DNA of 48,574 nucleotides from an uncultured Blautia sp. (lineage in GTDB: Bacteria > Bacillota > Clostridia > Lachnospirales > Lachnospiraceae). How positions within the stretch are numbered: the first letter of the stretch is position 1; every line of letters begins with the position of its first letter. Made by a program: the position numbers and the translations under genes. The stretch spans positions 1-48,574 of the forward strand of contig CAKRKL010000003.1 in NCBI GenBank assembly GCA_934358405.1, read 5' to 3'. Positions 8,599 to 15,081 of this stretch are shown here, in pieces. Below the pieces are notes generated by a model. It made no database searches. It had not been told where the DNA came from and worked only from the letters and a program-made list of their open reading frames with translations.

Positions 8599-9771
8599 AT
8601 GGATTACGCAAAAGAATCCTTAAAAATGCATTATGAGTTAAAGGGCAAGATCGAGGTTGCTTCAAGAGCAAAGGTCGATTCTAAGGAGGCATTAAGCCTT
8701 GCATATACTCCTGGTGTAGCACAGCCCTGCCTTGAGATTCAGAAGGATGTTAATAAGAGCTATGAACTTACCAGACGCTGGAACACAGTTGCTGTTGTAA
8801 CAGATGGTACTGCAGTTCTTGGACTTGGAGATATCGGCCCGGAGGCTGGTATGCCGGTTATGGAGGGTAAGTGTGTTCTGTTTAAAGAGTTTGGCGGTGT
8901 AGATGCTATTCCGCTTTGTGTACGCAGCAAGGACGTAGACGAAATCGTTCAGACAGTACGTCTTCTGGCTGGCAGCTTTGGCGGAGTTAATCTGGAGGAT
9001 ATTTCCGCACCGAGATGCTTTGAAATTGAGAGAAAATTAAAGGAATGCTGTGATATTCCCATTTTCCATGATGATCAGCATGGCACAGCGGTAATCACTC
9101 TTGCTGGTGTGATCAATGCATTAAAAGTAGTTGGAAAGAAAATCGAAGATATTAAGATCGTTACTTCCGGAGCAGGAGCTGCCGGAATTGCAATCATTAA
9201 GCTCCTGATTTCCATGGGACTTAAGAATGTAATCATGACAGACCGTCAGGGTGCTATTTATGAGGGACGCGAGGGCCTGAACCCAATTAAAGAAGAGATG
9301 GCAAAGATTACAAATATCAACCATGAAAAAGGAACCTTAAGTGAAGTAATCAAAGGTGCAGATGTATTTATCGGTGTTTCCGCACCAGGCACTCTTACTC
9401 AGGATATGGTACGCACTATGGCGAAAGATCCGATCATCTTTGCATGCGCAAATCCAACCCCTGAGATTTTCCCGGAAGAGGCTAAGGCTGCAGGCGCTGC
9501 AGTAGTATCAACCGGTCGTTCTGATTATCCAAACCAGGTAAATAACGTACTTTGTTTCCCGGGAATCTTCCGCGGGGCATTAGATGTACGTGCTTCTGAT
9601 ATTAACGACGAGATGAAGATTGCAGCAGCTTATGCAATCGCAGGCCTTGTAAGCGAGGATGAGCTGTGTGCTGACTATATTCTTCCGGCTGCTTTTGACT
9701 CCCGCGTCAAAGAAGCCGTTGCCAAAGCAACTGCAGAAGCAGCAATTAAGAGTGGTGTAGCAAGAATCTAA
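8599..9771 (+). CDS. NAD(P)-dependent malic enzyme
   Basis: A 390-residue short bacterial malic enzyme that oxidatively decarboxylates malate to pyruvate and CO2. The N-terminal catalytic domain has [34 protein letters not shown] and the metal-binding segment FHDDQHGTA. The Rossmann domain follows with GAGAAGIAI (about 193-201). The coenzyme preference cannot be called safely. Start 8599 follows GAGGAG with good spacing; an in-frame ATG at 8548 lacks a ribosome site. In anaerobes it links dicarboxylate pools to pyruvate. Confidence 0.94.
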   Translation: MDYAKESLKMHYELKGKIEVASRAKVDSKEALSLAYTPGVAQPCLEIQKDVNKSYELTRRWNTVAVVTDGTAVLGLGDIGPEAGMPVMEGKCVLFKEFGGVDAIPLCVRSKDVDEIVQTVRLLAGSFGGVNLEDISAPRCFEIERKLKECCDIPIFHDDQHGTAVITLAGVINALKVVGKKIEDIKIVTSGAGAAGIAIIKLLISMGLKNVIMTDRQGAIYEGREGLNPIKEEMAKITNINHEKGTLSEVIKGADVFIGVSAPGTLTQDMVRTMAKDPIIFACANPTPEIFPEEAKAAGAAVVSTGRSDYPNQVNNVLCFPGIFRGALDVRASDINDEMKIAAAYAIAGLVSEDELCADYILPAAFDSRVKEAVAKATAEAAIKSGVARI

Positions 9772-9776
9772 ATCTC

Positions 9777-9830
9777 CTTATATTATGGTGTCAGTGGCAA
9801 AAGACCTTTTGCCCCCAACATCAATATAAT
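9777..9830 (+). repeat. Long imperfect hairpin after malic enzyme
   Basis: The core GGCAAAAG (9796-9803) pairs with CTTTTGCC (9806-9813). Outer arms TTATATT and AATATAA extend it with bulges. It is followed at once by a second strong hairpin (9831-9873). Confidence 0.55.
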
Positions 9831-9873
9831 ACAAAGGGCTGGAGCCTTTTTCAAACATGCTCCAGCCCTTTGT
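9831..9873. terminator. Shared hairpin between the convergent malic enzyme and LD-carboxypeptidase genes
   Basis: A perfect 15-bp stem (9831-9845 with 9859-9873) has a loop containing TTTTTCAAACAT. Its right arm lies inside the last codons of the minus-strand gene, so for that gene the terminator begins in coding sequence. T tracts are weak on both sides. Confidence 0.6.
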
Positions 9874-10744
9874 AAATTCTTTTGTTCGCTTCTTCTGAAT
9901 ATAGCTTCAAATGATGTCCAATCCGAATCGCCTTAGAATCTGTTCCATGTCCGATAAAACTGGTTGCTGCAACAGGCGTCCTTTTCTCTGCAAATTCCAG
10001 CACCAGCTCCGTCATATCTGGTTTGCACACATTCGCATCCATCTTCGTAAATGTTCCAAGCAAAATTCCGTTTATTTTTTTAAAAACTCCAATCTGCTTA
10101 AGCTGGCTTAAATAAGTTACCATCTGTGGGACTTCTCCGGAATAAGCTTCCAGCAGCAAAATCTTTTCCCGCATATCCGGCCAAAACGGCGTTCCGGCAA
10201 GCTTCAGAAGACACCGGATATTTCCGCCTACCACTATTCCCTCCATATGCGTTCCACGAACAAATTCACATGGAAAATTATAAAGTGCAGAGCTTCCGCC
10301 GAGCATTGTTCCCAGAAAATCTGTAAGCTGTTCCTGGCTGTGGTCATATGTCAGGTTCCGCACCTGATAAAGTACAGAAGATTTCCCGGTGCGAGCATAA
10401 ATGGCATTCAAAATAGTGGTGAGATCGCTATATCCCCAAAAATGCTTTTTAGACCATGCAATAGTCTGGAAATCCAGATAAGGAAGAATTTCATTTGCCA
10501 TATCCCCACCAGATACATCAAAAATCTCATCCACAGCTTCATCCTTGTAGAAGTGCATTAGTGCATCAGCACGTTCCTGGGCTGTTCCGGCCCGTCCGTT
10601 TTCATCCCCATATAGATAAGGGCTAAGCTCTGGAACAAAACCTGATTTTTCCAGAAGCTGAACTAACATATTTATTGTAGCAGCCTGATTTTTGTTCAAA
10701 CCATTGGAACAACAGACAATGCCTACTTTACTTCCCTGTTTCAT
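9851..10744 (-). CDS. LD-carboxypeptidase, peptidase family S66
   Basis: A 297-residue serine peptidase of the S66 family (LdcA/MccF type). The nucleophile is in WGYSDLTTIL, the family's Ser motif. GSKVGIVCCSNGL at the N-terminus and the C-terminal GHGTDSKAIRIG segment, which should bear the catalytic His, also fit. Relatives trim the terminal D-alanine from murein tetrapeptides or inactivate microcin C-type peptide antibiotics; the sequence does not decide between these. AAAGGA lies 6 nt upstream of 10744; the in-frame start at 10780 has no ribosome site. Confidence 0.88.
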   Translation of the reverse strand: MKQGSKVGIVCCSNGLNKNQAATINMLVQLLEKSGFVPELSPYLYGDENGRAGTAQERADALMHFYKDEAVDEIFDVSGGDMANEILPYLDFQTIAWSKKHFWGYSDLTTILNAIYARTGKSSVLYQVRNLTYDHSQEQLTDFLGTMLGGSSALYNFPCEFVRGTHMEGIVVGGNIRCLLKLAGTPFWPDMREKILLLEAYSGEVPQMVTYLSQLKQIGVFKKINGILLGTFTKMDANVCKPDMTELVLEFAEKRTPVAATSFIGHGTDSKAIRIGHHLKLYSEEANKRIYKGLEHV

Positions 10745-10828
10745 AAGAATCCTTTCTGAAATAAAATCATATTTATTCAAGCTTTTTTCATTATAAACAA
10801 TAATTTGCCATAATTCTACTGTCCGGCC

Positions 10829-10850
10829 AATGTTTCCGAAACATTTTTTA
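10829..10850 (+). repeat. AATGTTT-CCG-AAACATT palindrome
   Basis: A perfect 7-bp inverted repeat with a 3-bp centre, followed on the plus strand by TTTTTA. It lies between the divergent LD-carboxypeptidase and feoA genes. It could be an operator for the minus gene or a small terminator blocking read-through into feoA. Confidence 0.45.
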
Positions 10851-10904
10851 GTAGTACGGAGAATTTTTACAGAGAAAAAATGAGAAAAAAATGCAAATAA
10901 ATCA

Positions 10905-10935
10905 TTGACAGCTTATTAAAATTAGCATATACTAA
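10905..10935 (+). promoter_or_regulatory. feoA promoter with overlapping TTAG-N6-CTAA operator
   Basis: The -35 is TTGACA (10905-10910), the spacer is 17 bp and the -10 is TATACT (10928-10933). The palindrome TTAGCATATACTAA (10922-10935) covers the -10. This layout predicts repression by a protein bound over the -10, presumably in an iron-dependent way. Confidence 0.82.
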
Positions 10936-10991
10936 TCACCGTAAGTGAAACGTAATAATAAATAGATGTTTCTACAAAAAGGAAGGATGAT

Positions 10992-11204
10992 ATGATGCCG
11001 TTATCAATGGTAAACGAAGGAGAGCCGCAGGTGATCAAAAAAGTCGGCGGAAAAGAAGAAACCCGTAAATTTCTGGAAAATCTTGGATTTGTACAGGGAG
11101 CTACTGTAACCGTTGTCAGCGAAATTGGCGGAAACATGATTGTGAATGTTAAAGATTCCAGAGTTGCCATTGGCAGGGATATGGCAAATCGAATCATGGT
11201 CTGA
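10992..11204 (+). CDS. feoA: FeoA family protein, first copy
   Basis: A 70-residue SH3-like FeoA protein, the small cytosolic partner of the FeoB ferrous-iron transporter. FLENLGFVQGATVTVVSEIGGNMIVNVKDSRVAIGRDMANRIMV is characteristic when read in pieces: LGFVQGATV, GGNMIVNV and RVAIGRDMA. Two adjacent ATG codons (10992, 10995) follow GGAAGG; either could be used. It is the first gene of the iron locus, under the operator at 10922. Confidence 0.9.
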   Translation: MMPLSMVNEGEPQVIKKVGGKEETRKFLENLGFVQGATVTVVSEIGGNMIVNVKDSRVAIGRDMANRIMV

Positions 11205-11229
11205 AATCCGGAAAAAGGAGTCAAGTATT

Positions 11230-11451
11230 ATGAAAACATTACGACAAGTTGGTGTAGGCAAGACTGTCACAGTGAAAAGGTTACACGGCGAGGGACCGGT
11301 AAAGAGGCGTATTATGGACATGGGTATCACAAAAGGTGTATCAATTTACGTGCGCAAGGTTGCTCCTCTTGGGGATCCTATTGAGGTAACTGTAAGAGAT
11401 TATGAATTGTCTCTGCGAAAAGCAGATGCAGACATGATCGAAGTAGAATAA
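11230..11451 (+). CDS. feoA: FeoA family protein, second copy
   Basis: A 73-residue FeoA-like protein with the motifs RIMDMGITKGVSIYV and PLGDPIEV, followed by RDYELSLRKADADMIEV. It starts 25 nt after the first FeoA gene with AAAGGAG upstream, so the two are cotranscribed. Two different FeoA proteins before FeoB is common in Clostridia; their separate roles are not established. A terminator follows at 11500. Confidence 0.92.
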   Translation: MKTLRQVGVGKTVTVKRLHGEGPVKRRIMDMGITKGVSIYVRKVAPLGDPIEVTVRDYELSLRKADADMIEVE

Positions 11452-11499
11452 TACTGTATAGATATAGTACTTATCTGCGTAGTAAGAAAAACATATAGC

Positions 11500-11533
11500 T
11501 TGCATATTCTGTAAACAGAACATGCAATTTTTT
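11500..11533 (+). terminator. Terminator between feoA2 and feoB
   Basis: A 12-bp stem (11500-11511 with 11516-11527, one G-T wobble), loop TAAA and six T residues. It separates the feoA pair from feoB, which has its own operator at 11545. Confidence 0.82.
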
Positions 11534-11544
11534 CACCTAAATGG

Positions 11545-11558
11545 TTAGCTGAACCTAA
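11545..11558 (+). promoter_or_regulatory. TTAG-N6-CTAA operator upstream of feoB
   Basis: TTAGCTGAACCTAA has the same 14-bp layout as the feoA operator. It lies 142 nt before the feoB start and just after the feoA terminator. I could not see a consensus -35/-10 pair here. Confidence 0.6.
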
Positions 11559-11699
11559 TAGATAGGCGTAATTGCTAACAAAAGAAAGCCGGTTGCAACA
11601 ATCGGAAGAGATGAAAAACTAGAAATTGAAGACGAAAGCAGCAGAAGCTTTTTGTTTTCAATATAAAATAAACTGTGGAAAGAAAGAGGAGGCTTGAAA

Positions 11700-13853
11700 A
11701 TGTCGATTAAGATTGCACTTGCAGGTAATCCAAACTGCGGCAAGACAACTTTATTCAATGCACTGACCGGCTCTAACCAGTTCGTTGGTAACTGGCCTGG
11801 TGTAACCGTAGAGAAAAAAGAGGGTAAACTCAAAGGTCATAAGGATGTAACAATCATGGACCTTCCCGGAATCTATTCCCTTTCTCCATATACCCTGGAG
11901 GAAGTAGTTGCCAGAAATTACCTGATCAATGAAATGCCGGATGCAATTATCAATATTGTTGATGGAACAAACCTTGAGCGTAACCTGTATTTGTCTACAC
12001 AGATCATGGAATTGGGTATTCCGGTTGTTATGGCCATCAATATGATGGATCTTGTTCAGAAATCCGGAAACAAAATACATATTGATAAATTAAGTAAAAA
12101 GCTTGGCTGTGAAGTGGTTGAAATTTCTGCACTCAAAGGAACCGGAATTATGAAGGCTGCAGAAAAAGCAATCAGTGCAGCACAGAATAAAAAGAAAACA
12201 GTTCCGGTTCACGAGTTTGCAGAGGATGTTGAAAATGCAATTAAATCTGTTGAGAACAAACTGACAGGAATCGTTGCAGATGCTCAGAAGCGTTTCTTTG
12301 CAATCAAACTAATCGAGAAAGACGATAAGATTGCAGAGCAGATGAAGAGCATTCCGGATGTGTCTTATGAAGTGAAAGCTCTGGAAAATAAATTTGATGA
12401 TGATACAGAGAGTATTATCACAAACGAGCGTTATGTATACATTTCCTCTATTATCGGACAGTGCTATACAAAATCTGCTTCCGGAAAGAAGCTTACAACC
12501 TCTGACAAGATTGACAGAATTGTAACCAACAGATGGTTAGCTCTTCCGATCTTCGCAGTTGTAATGTGGGTTGTTTATTATGTATCTGTAAGTACAGTTG
12601 GTGGTTTCGTAACAGACTGGACAAACGATGTACTGTTCGGTGAGATCATTCCTCCGGCAATCGAGTCCGCTCTGGAAGCTGTACACTGCGCTGCATGGCT
12701 GCAGGGACTGATCCTTGACGGTATTGTTGCCGGTGTTGGTGCTGTACTTGGTTTCGTACCGCAGATGCTGGTTCTGTTCCTGTTTCTTGCATTCCTTGAG
12801 TCCTGCGGATACATGGCTCGTGTTGCATTCATCATGGACAGAATCTTCCGTAAATTCGGTCTTTCCGGAAAATCCTTCATCCCAATGCTGATCGGTTCCG
12901 GATGTGGTGTTCCTGGAGTTATGGCTTCCCGTACAATCGAGAACGACCGTGACCGTAAAATGACAATTATGACCACAACATTTGTTCCTTGTGGTGCGAA
13001 GCTCCCGATCATCGCCATGATCGCAGGTGCATTCTTTGATAACAGCGGATGGGTATCCACAAGTGCTTACTTCGTTGGTATCGCAGCAATCATCTGCTCC
13101 GGTATCATCCTTAAGAAAACAAAAATGTTCGCTGGCGAGCCGGCACCATTCGTTATGGAGCTTCCGGCATACCACTGGCCAACAGTTGGCAACGTATTAA
13201 GAAGTGTTTGGGAGAGAGCATGGTCCTTCATCAAGAAAGCTGGTACCATCATTCTTCTTTCCACAATCGTTCTTTGGTTCCTCATGGGATTCGGCTGGGA
13301 AGGCGGTTCCTTCGGAATGGTAGAAGAGCTGAACAACAGTATTCTTGCCAAGATCGGTTCTGCTATCGCCTGGATTTTTGCTCCTCTTGGATGGACAAAA
13401 GCAGGAGAAGGCTGGAAGATGGCAGTTGCAGCCGTAACAGGTCTTATTGCAAAAGAGAACGTTGTTGCTACATTCGGTATGCTCTTCGGATTTGCTGAGG
13501 TTGCAGAGGATGGAGCTGAGATCTGGGGAAATCTTGCACAGGTTATGACTCCTGTTGCAGCTTACGGATTCCTTGTATTCAACCTTCTGTGCGCTCCTTG
13601 CTTCGCAGCTATGGGTGCGATCAAGAGAGAGATGAACAACGCAAAATGGTTCTGGTTTGCAATCGGATATCAGTGCGGGCTTGCTTATGTAGTTGCACTT
13701 TGCATCTATCAGATTGGTACACTGCTTACAGGCGGCGGATTCGGAGTCGGAACAGCTGTAGCGTTTGTTCTGGTTGCAGTATTCCTGTATCTTCTTTTCA
13801 GACCATATAAAGAGAGCAATAGCTTAAAGGTAAATGTAAAAGGTGTTGCTTAA
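11700..13853 (+). CDS. feoB: Ferrous iron transport protein B
   Basis: A 717-residue FeoB, full length for the family. The N-terminal G domain has the P-loop GNPNCGKTT (9-17), DLPGIYSLSP and the NMMD specificity motif. A helical guanine-dissociation-like region follows, then the membrane domain with about ten hydrophobic segments. Two Cys-containing gate motifs are visible (SGCGVPGV and LCAPCFAAMG). It imports Fe2+ across the membrane. The start at 11700 has GAGGAGG upstream; the in-frame TTG at 11694 is too close to it. A terminator follows at 13878. Confidence 0.97.
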   Translation: MSIKIALAGNPNCGKTTLFNALTGSNQFVGNWPGVTVEKKEGKLKGHKDVTIMDLPGIYSLSPYTLEEVVARNYLINEMPDAIINIVDGTNLERNLYLSTQIMELGIPVVMAINMMDLVQKSGNKIHIDKLSKKLGCEVVEISALKGTGIMKAAEKAISAAQNKKKTVPVHEFAEDVENAIKSVENKLTGIVADAQKRFFAIKLIEKDDKIAEQMKSIPDVSYEVKALENKFDDDTESIITNERYVYISSIIGQCYTKSASGKKLTTSDKIDRIVTNRWLALPIFAVVMWVVYYVSVSTVGGFVTDWTNDVLFGEIIPPAIESALEAVHCAAWLQGLILDGIVAGVGAVLGFVPQMLVLFLFLAFLESCGYMARVAFIMDRIFRKFGLSGKSFIPMLIGSGCGVPGVMASRTIENDRDRKMTIMTTTFVPCGAKLPIIAMIAGAFFDNSGWVSTSAYFVGIAAIICSGIILKKTKMFAGEPAPFVMELPAYHWPTVGNVLRSVWERAWSFIKKAGTIILLSTIVLWFLMGFGWEGGSFGMVEELNNSILAKIGSAIAWIFAPLGWTKAGEGWKMAVAAVTGLIAKENVVATFGMLFGFAEVAEDGAEIWGNLAQVMTPVAAYGFLVFNLLCAPCFAAMGAIKREMNNAKWFWFAIGYQCGLAYVVALCIYQIGTLLTGGGFGVGTAVAFVLVAVFLYLLFRPYKESNSLKVNVKGVA

Positions 13854-13877
13854 GCAAAAGCTTATCAAAAGCTGTTT

Positions 13878-13915
13878 CAGCCTGCATCCCTAAGGAATGC
13901 AGGCTGGAATTTTTA
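13878..13915 (+). terminator. feoB terminator
   Basis: CAGCCTGCAT pairs with ATGCAGGCTG (extended by TCC/GGA), followed by a T-rich stretch. Confidence 0.85.
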
Positions 13916-14011
13916 TATCAATAAAAATTCCGGATAAACCCAAAATGTAATTATTAAGGACTTGGAAAAATACTTACGTAAGAGCTCAGAAAAAAGGATG
14001 GCGATGAAATA

Positions 14012-14467
14012 ATGGAAAAAGCAGCAGGAGAAAATGCATATCAGAACAATGAAACATATCAGTGCAGTCAAATGCAAAAAGATATGATTATAGAACGATT
14101 GCGCGAACAGGGCTGCCGGATTACCAAACAGCGTCAGCTGATTCTGGATACTATCCTGGAAGAAGAGTGTTCCTGTTGTAAGGAAATTTATTACAAGGTT
14201 CAGGAAAAGAACCGGAATATCGGGCCGGCAACCATTTACCGTATGGTAAATATGTTGGAGCAGATCGGTGCCATCAGCCGCAAAAACATGTACAGGATAT
14301 CCGGCTGTGCAGCCTGCTGTCAGGAAAATGGCTGCACAGTAAGGCTCAGCGATGATACTGTTTGCAAGTTACCTTACGAAGCCTGGAAGCAAGTAGTAAG
14401 AGAAGGCCTCAAAAATATGGGGTACATCGGAGATCAGGATATTGAAAGTATTGAGACTATGCTATAA
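14012..14467 (+). CDS. Fur family-like regulator, Cys-rich and without histidine
   Basis: A 151-residue protein. Its first half matches the Fur winged helix: RLREQGCRITKQRQLILDTIL, then GPATIYRMVNMLEQIGAISR. The C-terminal dimerisation/metal half is atypical. The canonical HHHHxxC motif is missing, and the protein has no His at all but ten Cys, most in two clusters (ECSCC near 50 and CAACC-x4-C near 96-105). Classical Fur metal sites need His, so metal or redox sensing through thiolates or an Fe-S cluster is a reasonable inference. It lies between feoB and the DUF6110/P1B-ATPase pair. A 10-bp palindrome CTTACGTAAG (13973-13982) precedes it. Confidence 0.82.
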   Translation: MEKAAGENAYQNNETYQCSQMQKDMIIERLREQGCRITKQRQLILDTILEEECSCCKEIYYKVQEKNRNIGPATIYRMVNMLEQIGAISRKNMYRISGCAACCQENGCTVRLSDDTVCKLPYEAWKQVVREGLKNMGYIGDQDIESIETML

Positions 14468-14468
14468 A

Positions 14469-14483
14469 TGAGAATCTTTCTCA
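14469..14483 (+). promoter_or_regulatory. Fur-box-like palindrome upstream of DUF6110 gene
   Basis: TGAGAATCTTTCTCA is a 7-1-7 inverted repeat with one mismatched pair, close to the classical Fur box. It begins 2 nt after the Fur-like gene's stop and lies 104 nt before the DUF6110 start. A TATAAT at 14523 is a possible -10 nearby with a poor -35. Confidence 0.5.
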
Positions 14484-14586
14484 AAAACGCAAAAAGTACT
14501 GGAAATTTGGAAAGCAGTGATTTATAATACGAAAAATCGAAAATGAGTAGATATAATAAAGTATAAAACATGAGGAGGAATTTATT

Positions 14587-14937
14587 ATGTCAAGTTTTAA
14601 ATGGGATAAAACAGGACTTTTCGCAGCAGGTGTATTATTTGGAACAGCTGGCATCAAGCTTCTGTCCAGTAAAGATGCAAAGAAAGTTTACACAGAATGT
14701 ACTGCTGCAGTATTAAGAGCAAAAGACTGTGTGATGAAGACAGTTACAACTGTTCAGGAAAATGCCGGTGATATCTATGCAGATGCACAGCAGATTAATG
14801 AAGACAGAAAAGCAGCAGAGGAACCATTTGAGGATGAGGCTTCTGAGGACGAAGCTTCTGAGGACGAAGCTCCTAAGGATGAGGCTGAATTTAAAGAAAC
14901 GGAAGCTGCTGTACAGACGGAAGCGGCTGCCAAATAG
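14587..14937 (+). CDS. DUF6110 family protein, candidate FezA-like membrane protein
   Basis: A 116-residue protein with three parts. Residues 9-27 are a Gly/Ala-rich hydrophobic helix (LFAAGVLFGTAGIKLLSS). Residues 28-75 form a long amphipathic helix with RAKDCVMKTVTTVQ. The tail from about residue 80 is strongly acidic and built of four 5-residue units around SEDEA; two of the underlying 15-nt units (14841-14855 and 14856-14870) are identical. I recognise the first two parts as DUF6110, which accompanies P1B-type ATPases. In C. difficile a membrane protein (FezA) and a P1B6-ATPase (FezB) build ferrosomes; equivalence here is inference. Ribosome site GAGGAG precedes 14587. Confidence 0.75.
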   Translation: MSSFKWDKTGLFAAGVLFGTAGIKLLSSKDAKKVYTECTAAVLRAKDCVMKTVTTVQENAGDIYADAQQINEDRKAAEEPFEDEASEDEASEDEAPKDEAEFKETEAAVQTEAAAK

Positions 14938-15028
14938 TCTGAGGACGTAATGCAGTGTCTGGAATTTGTCAGCTTTCTGGTAAATATAAAAAGATACTGT
15001 AATGTTACTGAAAAACAGATGTATACCG

Positions 15029-15060
15029 GGGACTGCCGTATTTTGCGACAGTCCTCTTGC
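15029..15060 (+). terminator. Weak hairpin before the P-type ATPase gene
   Basis: GGACTG pairs with CAGTCC around a CG/CG-closed loop, followed by TCTTGCTTT. It may partly terminate the DUF6110 transcript. Confidence 0.4.
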
Positions 15061-15081
15061 TTTGAAAAGTAGGTGAGTACA

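Noticed and set aside
10922..10935. Calling the TTAG-N6-CTAA palindrome a DtxR/IdeR box
   Set aside because: Half sites are similar but spacing differs from the 19-bp IdeR consensus and no DtxR-family gene lies in the window.
12537..13175. Open frame of 212 residues on the minus strand inside feoB
   Set aside because: Antisense shadow rich in Cys and His with no family resemblance.
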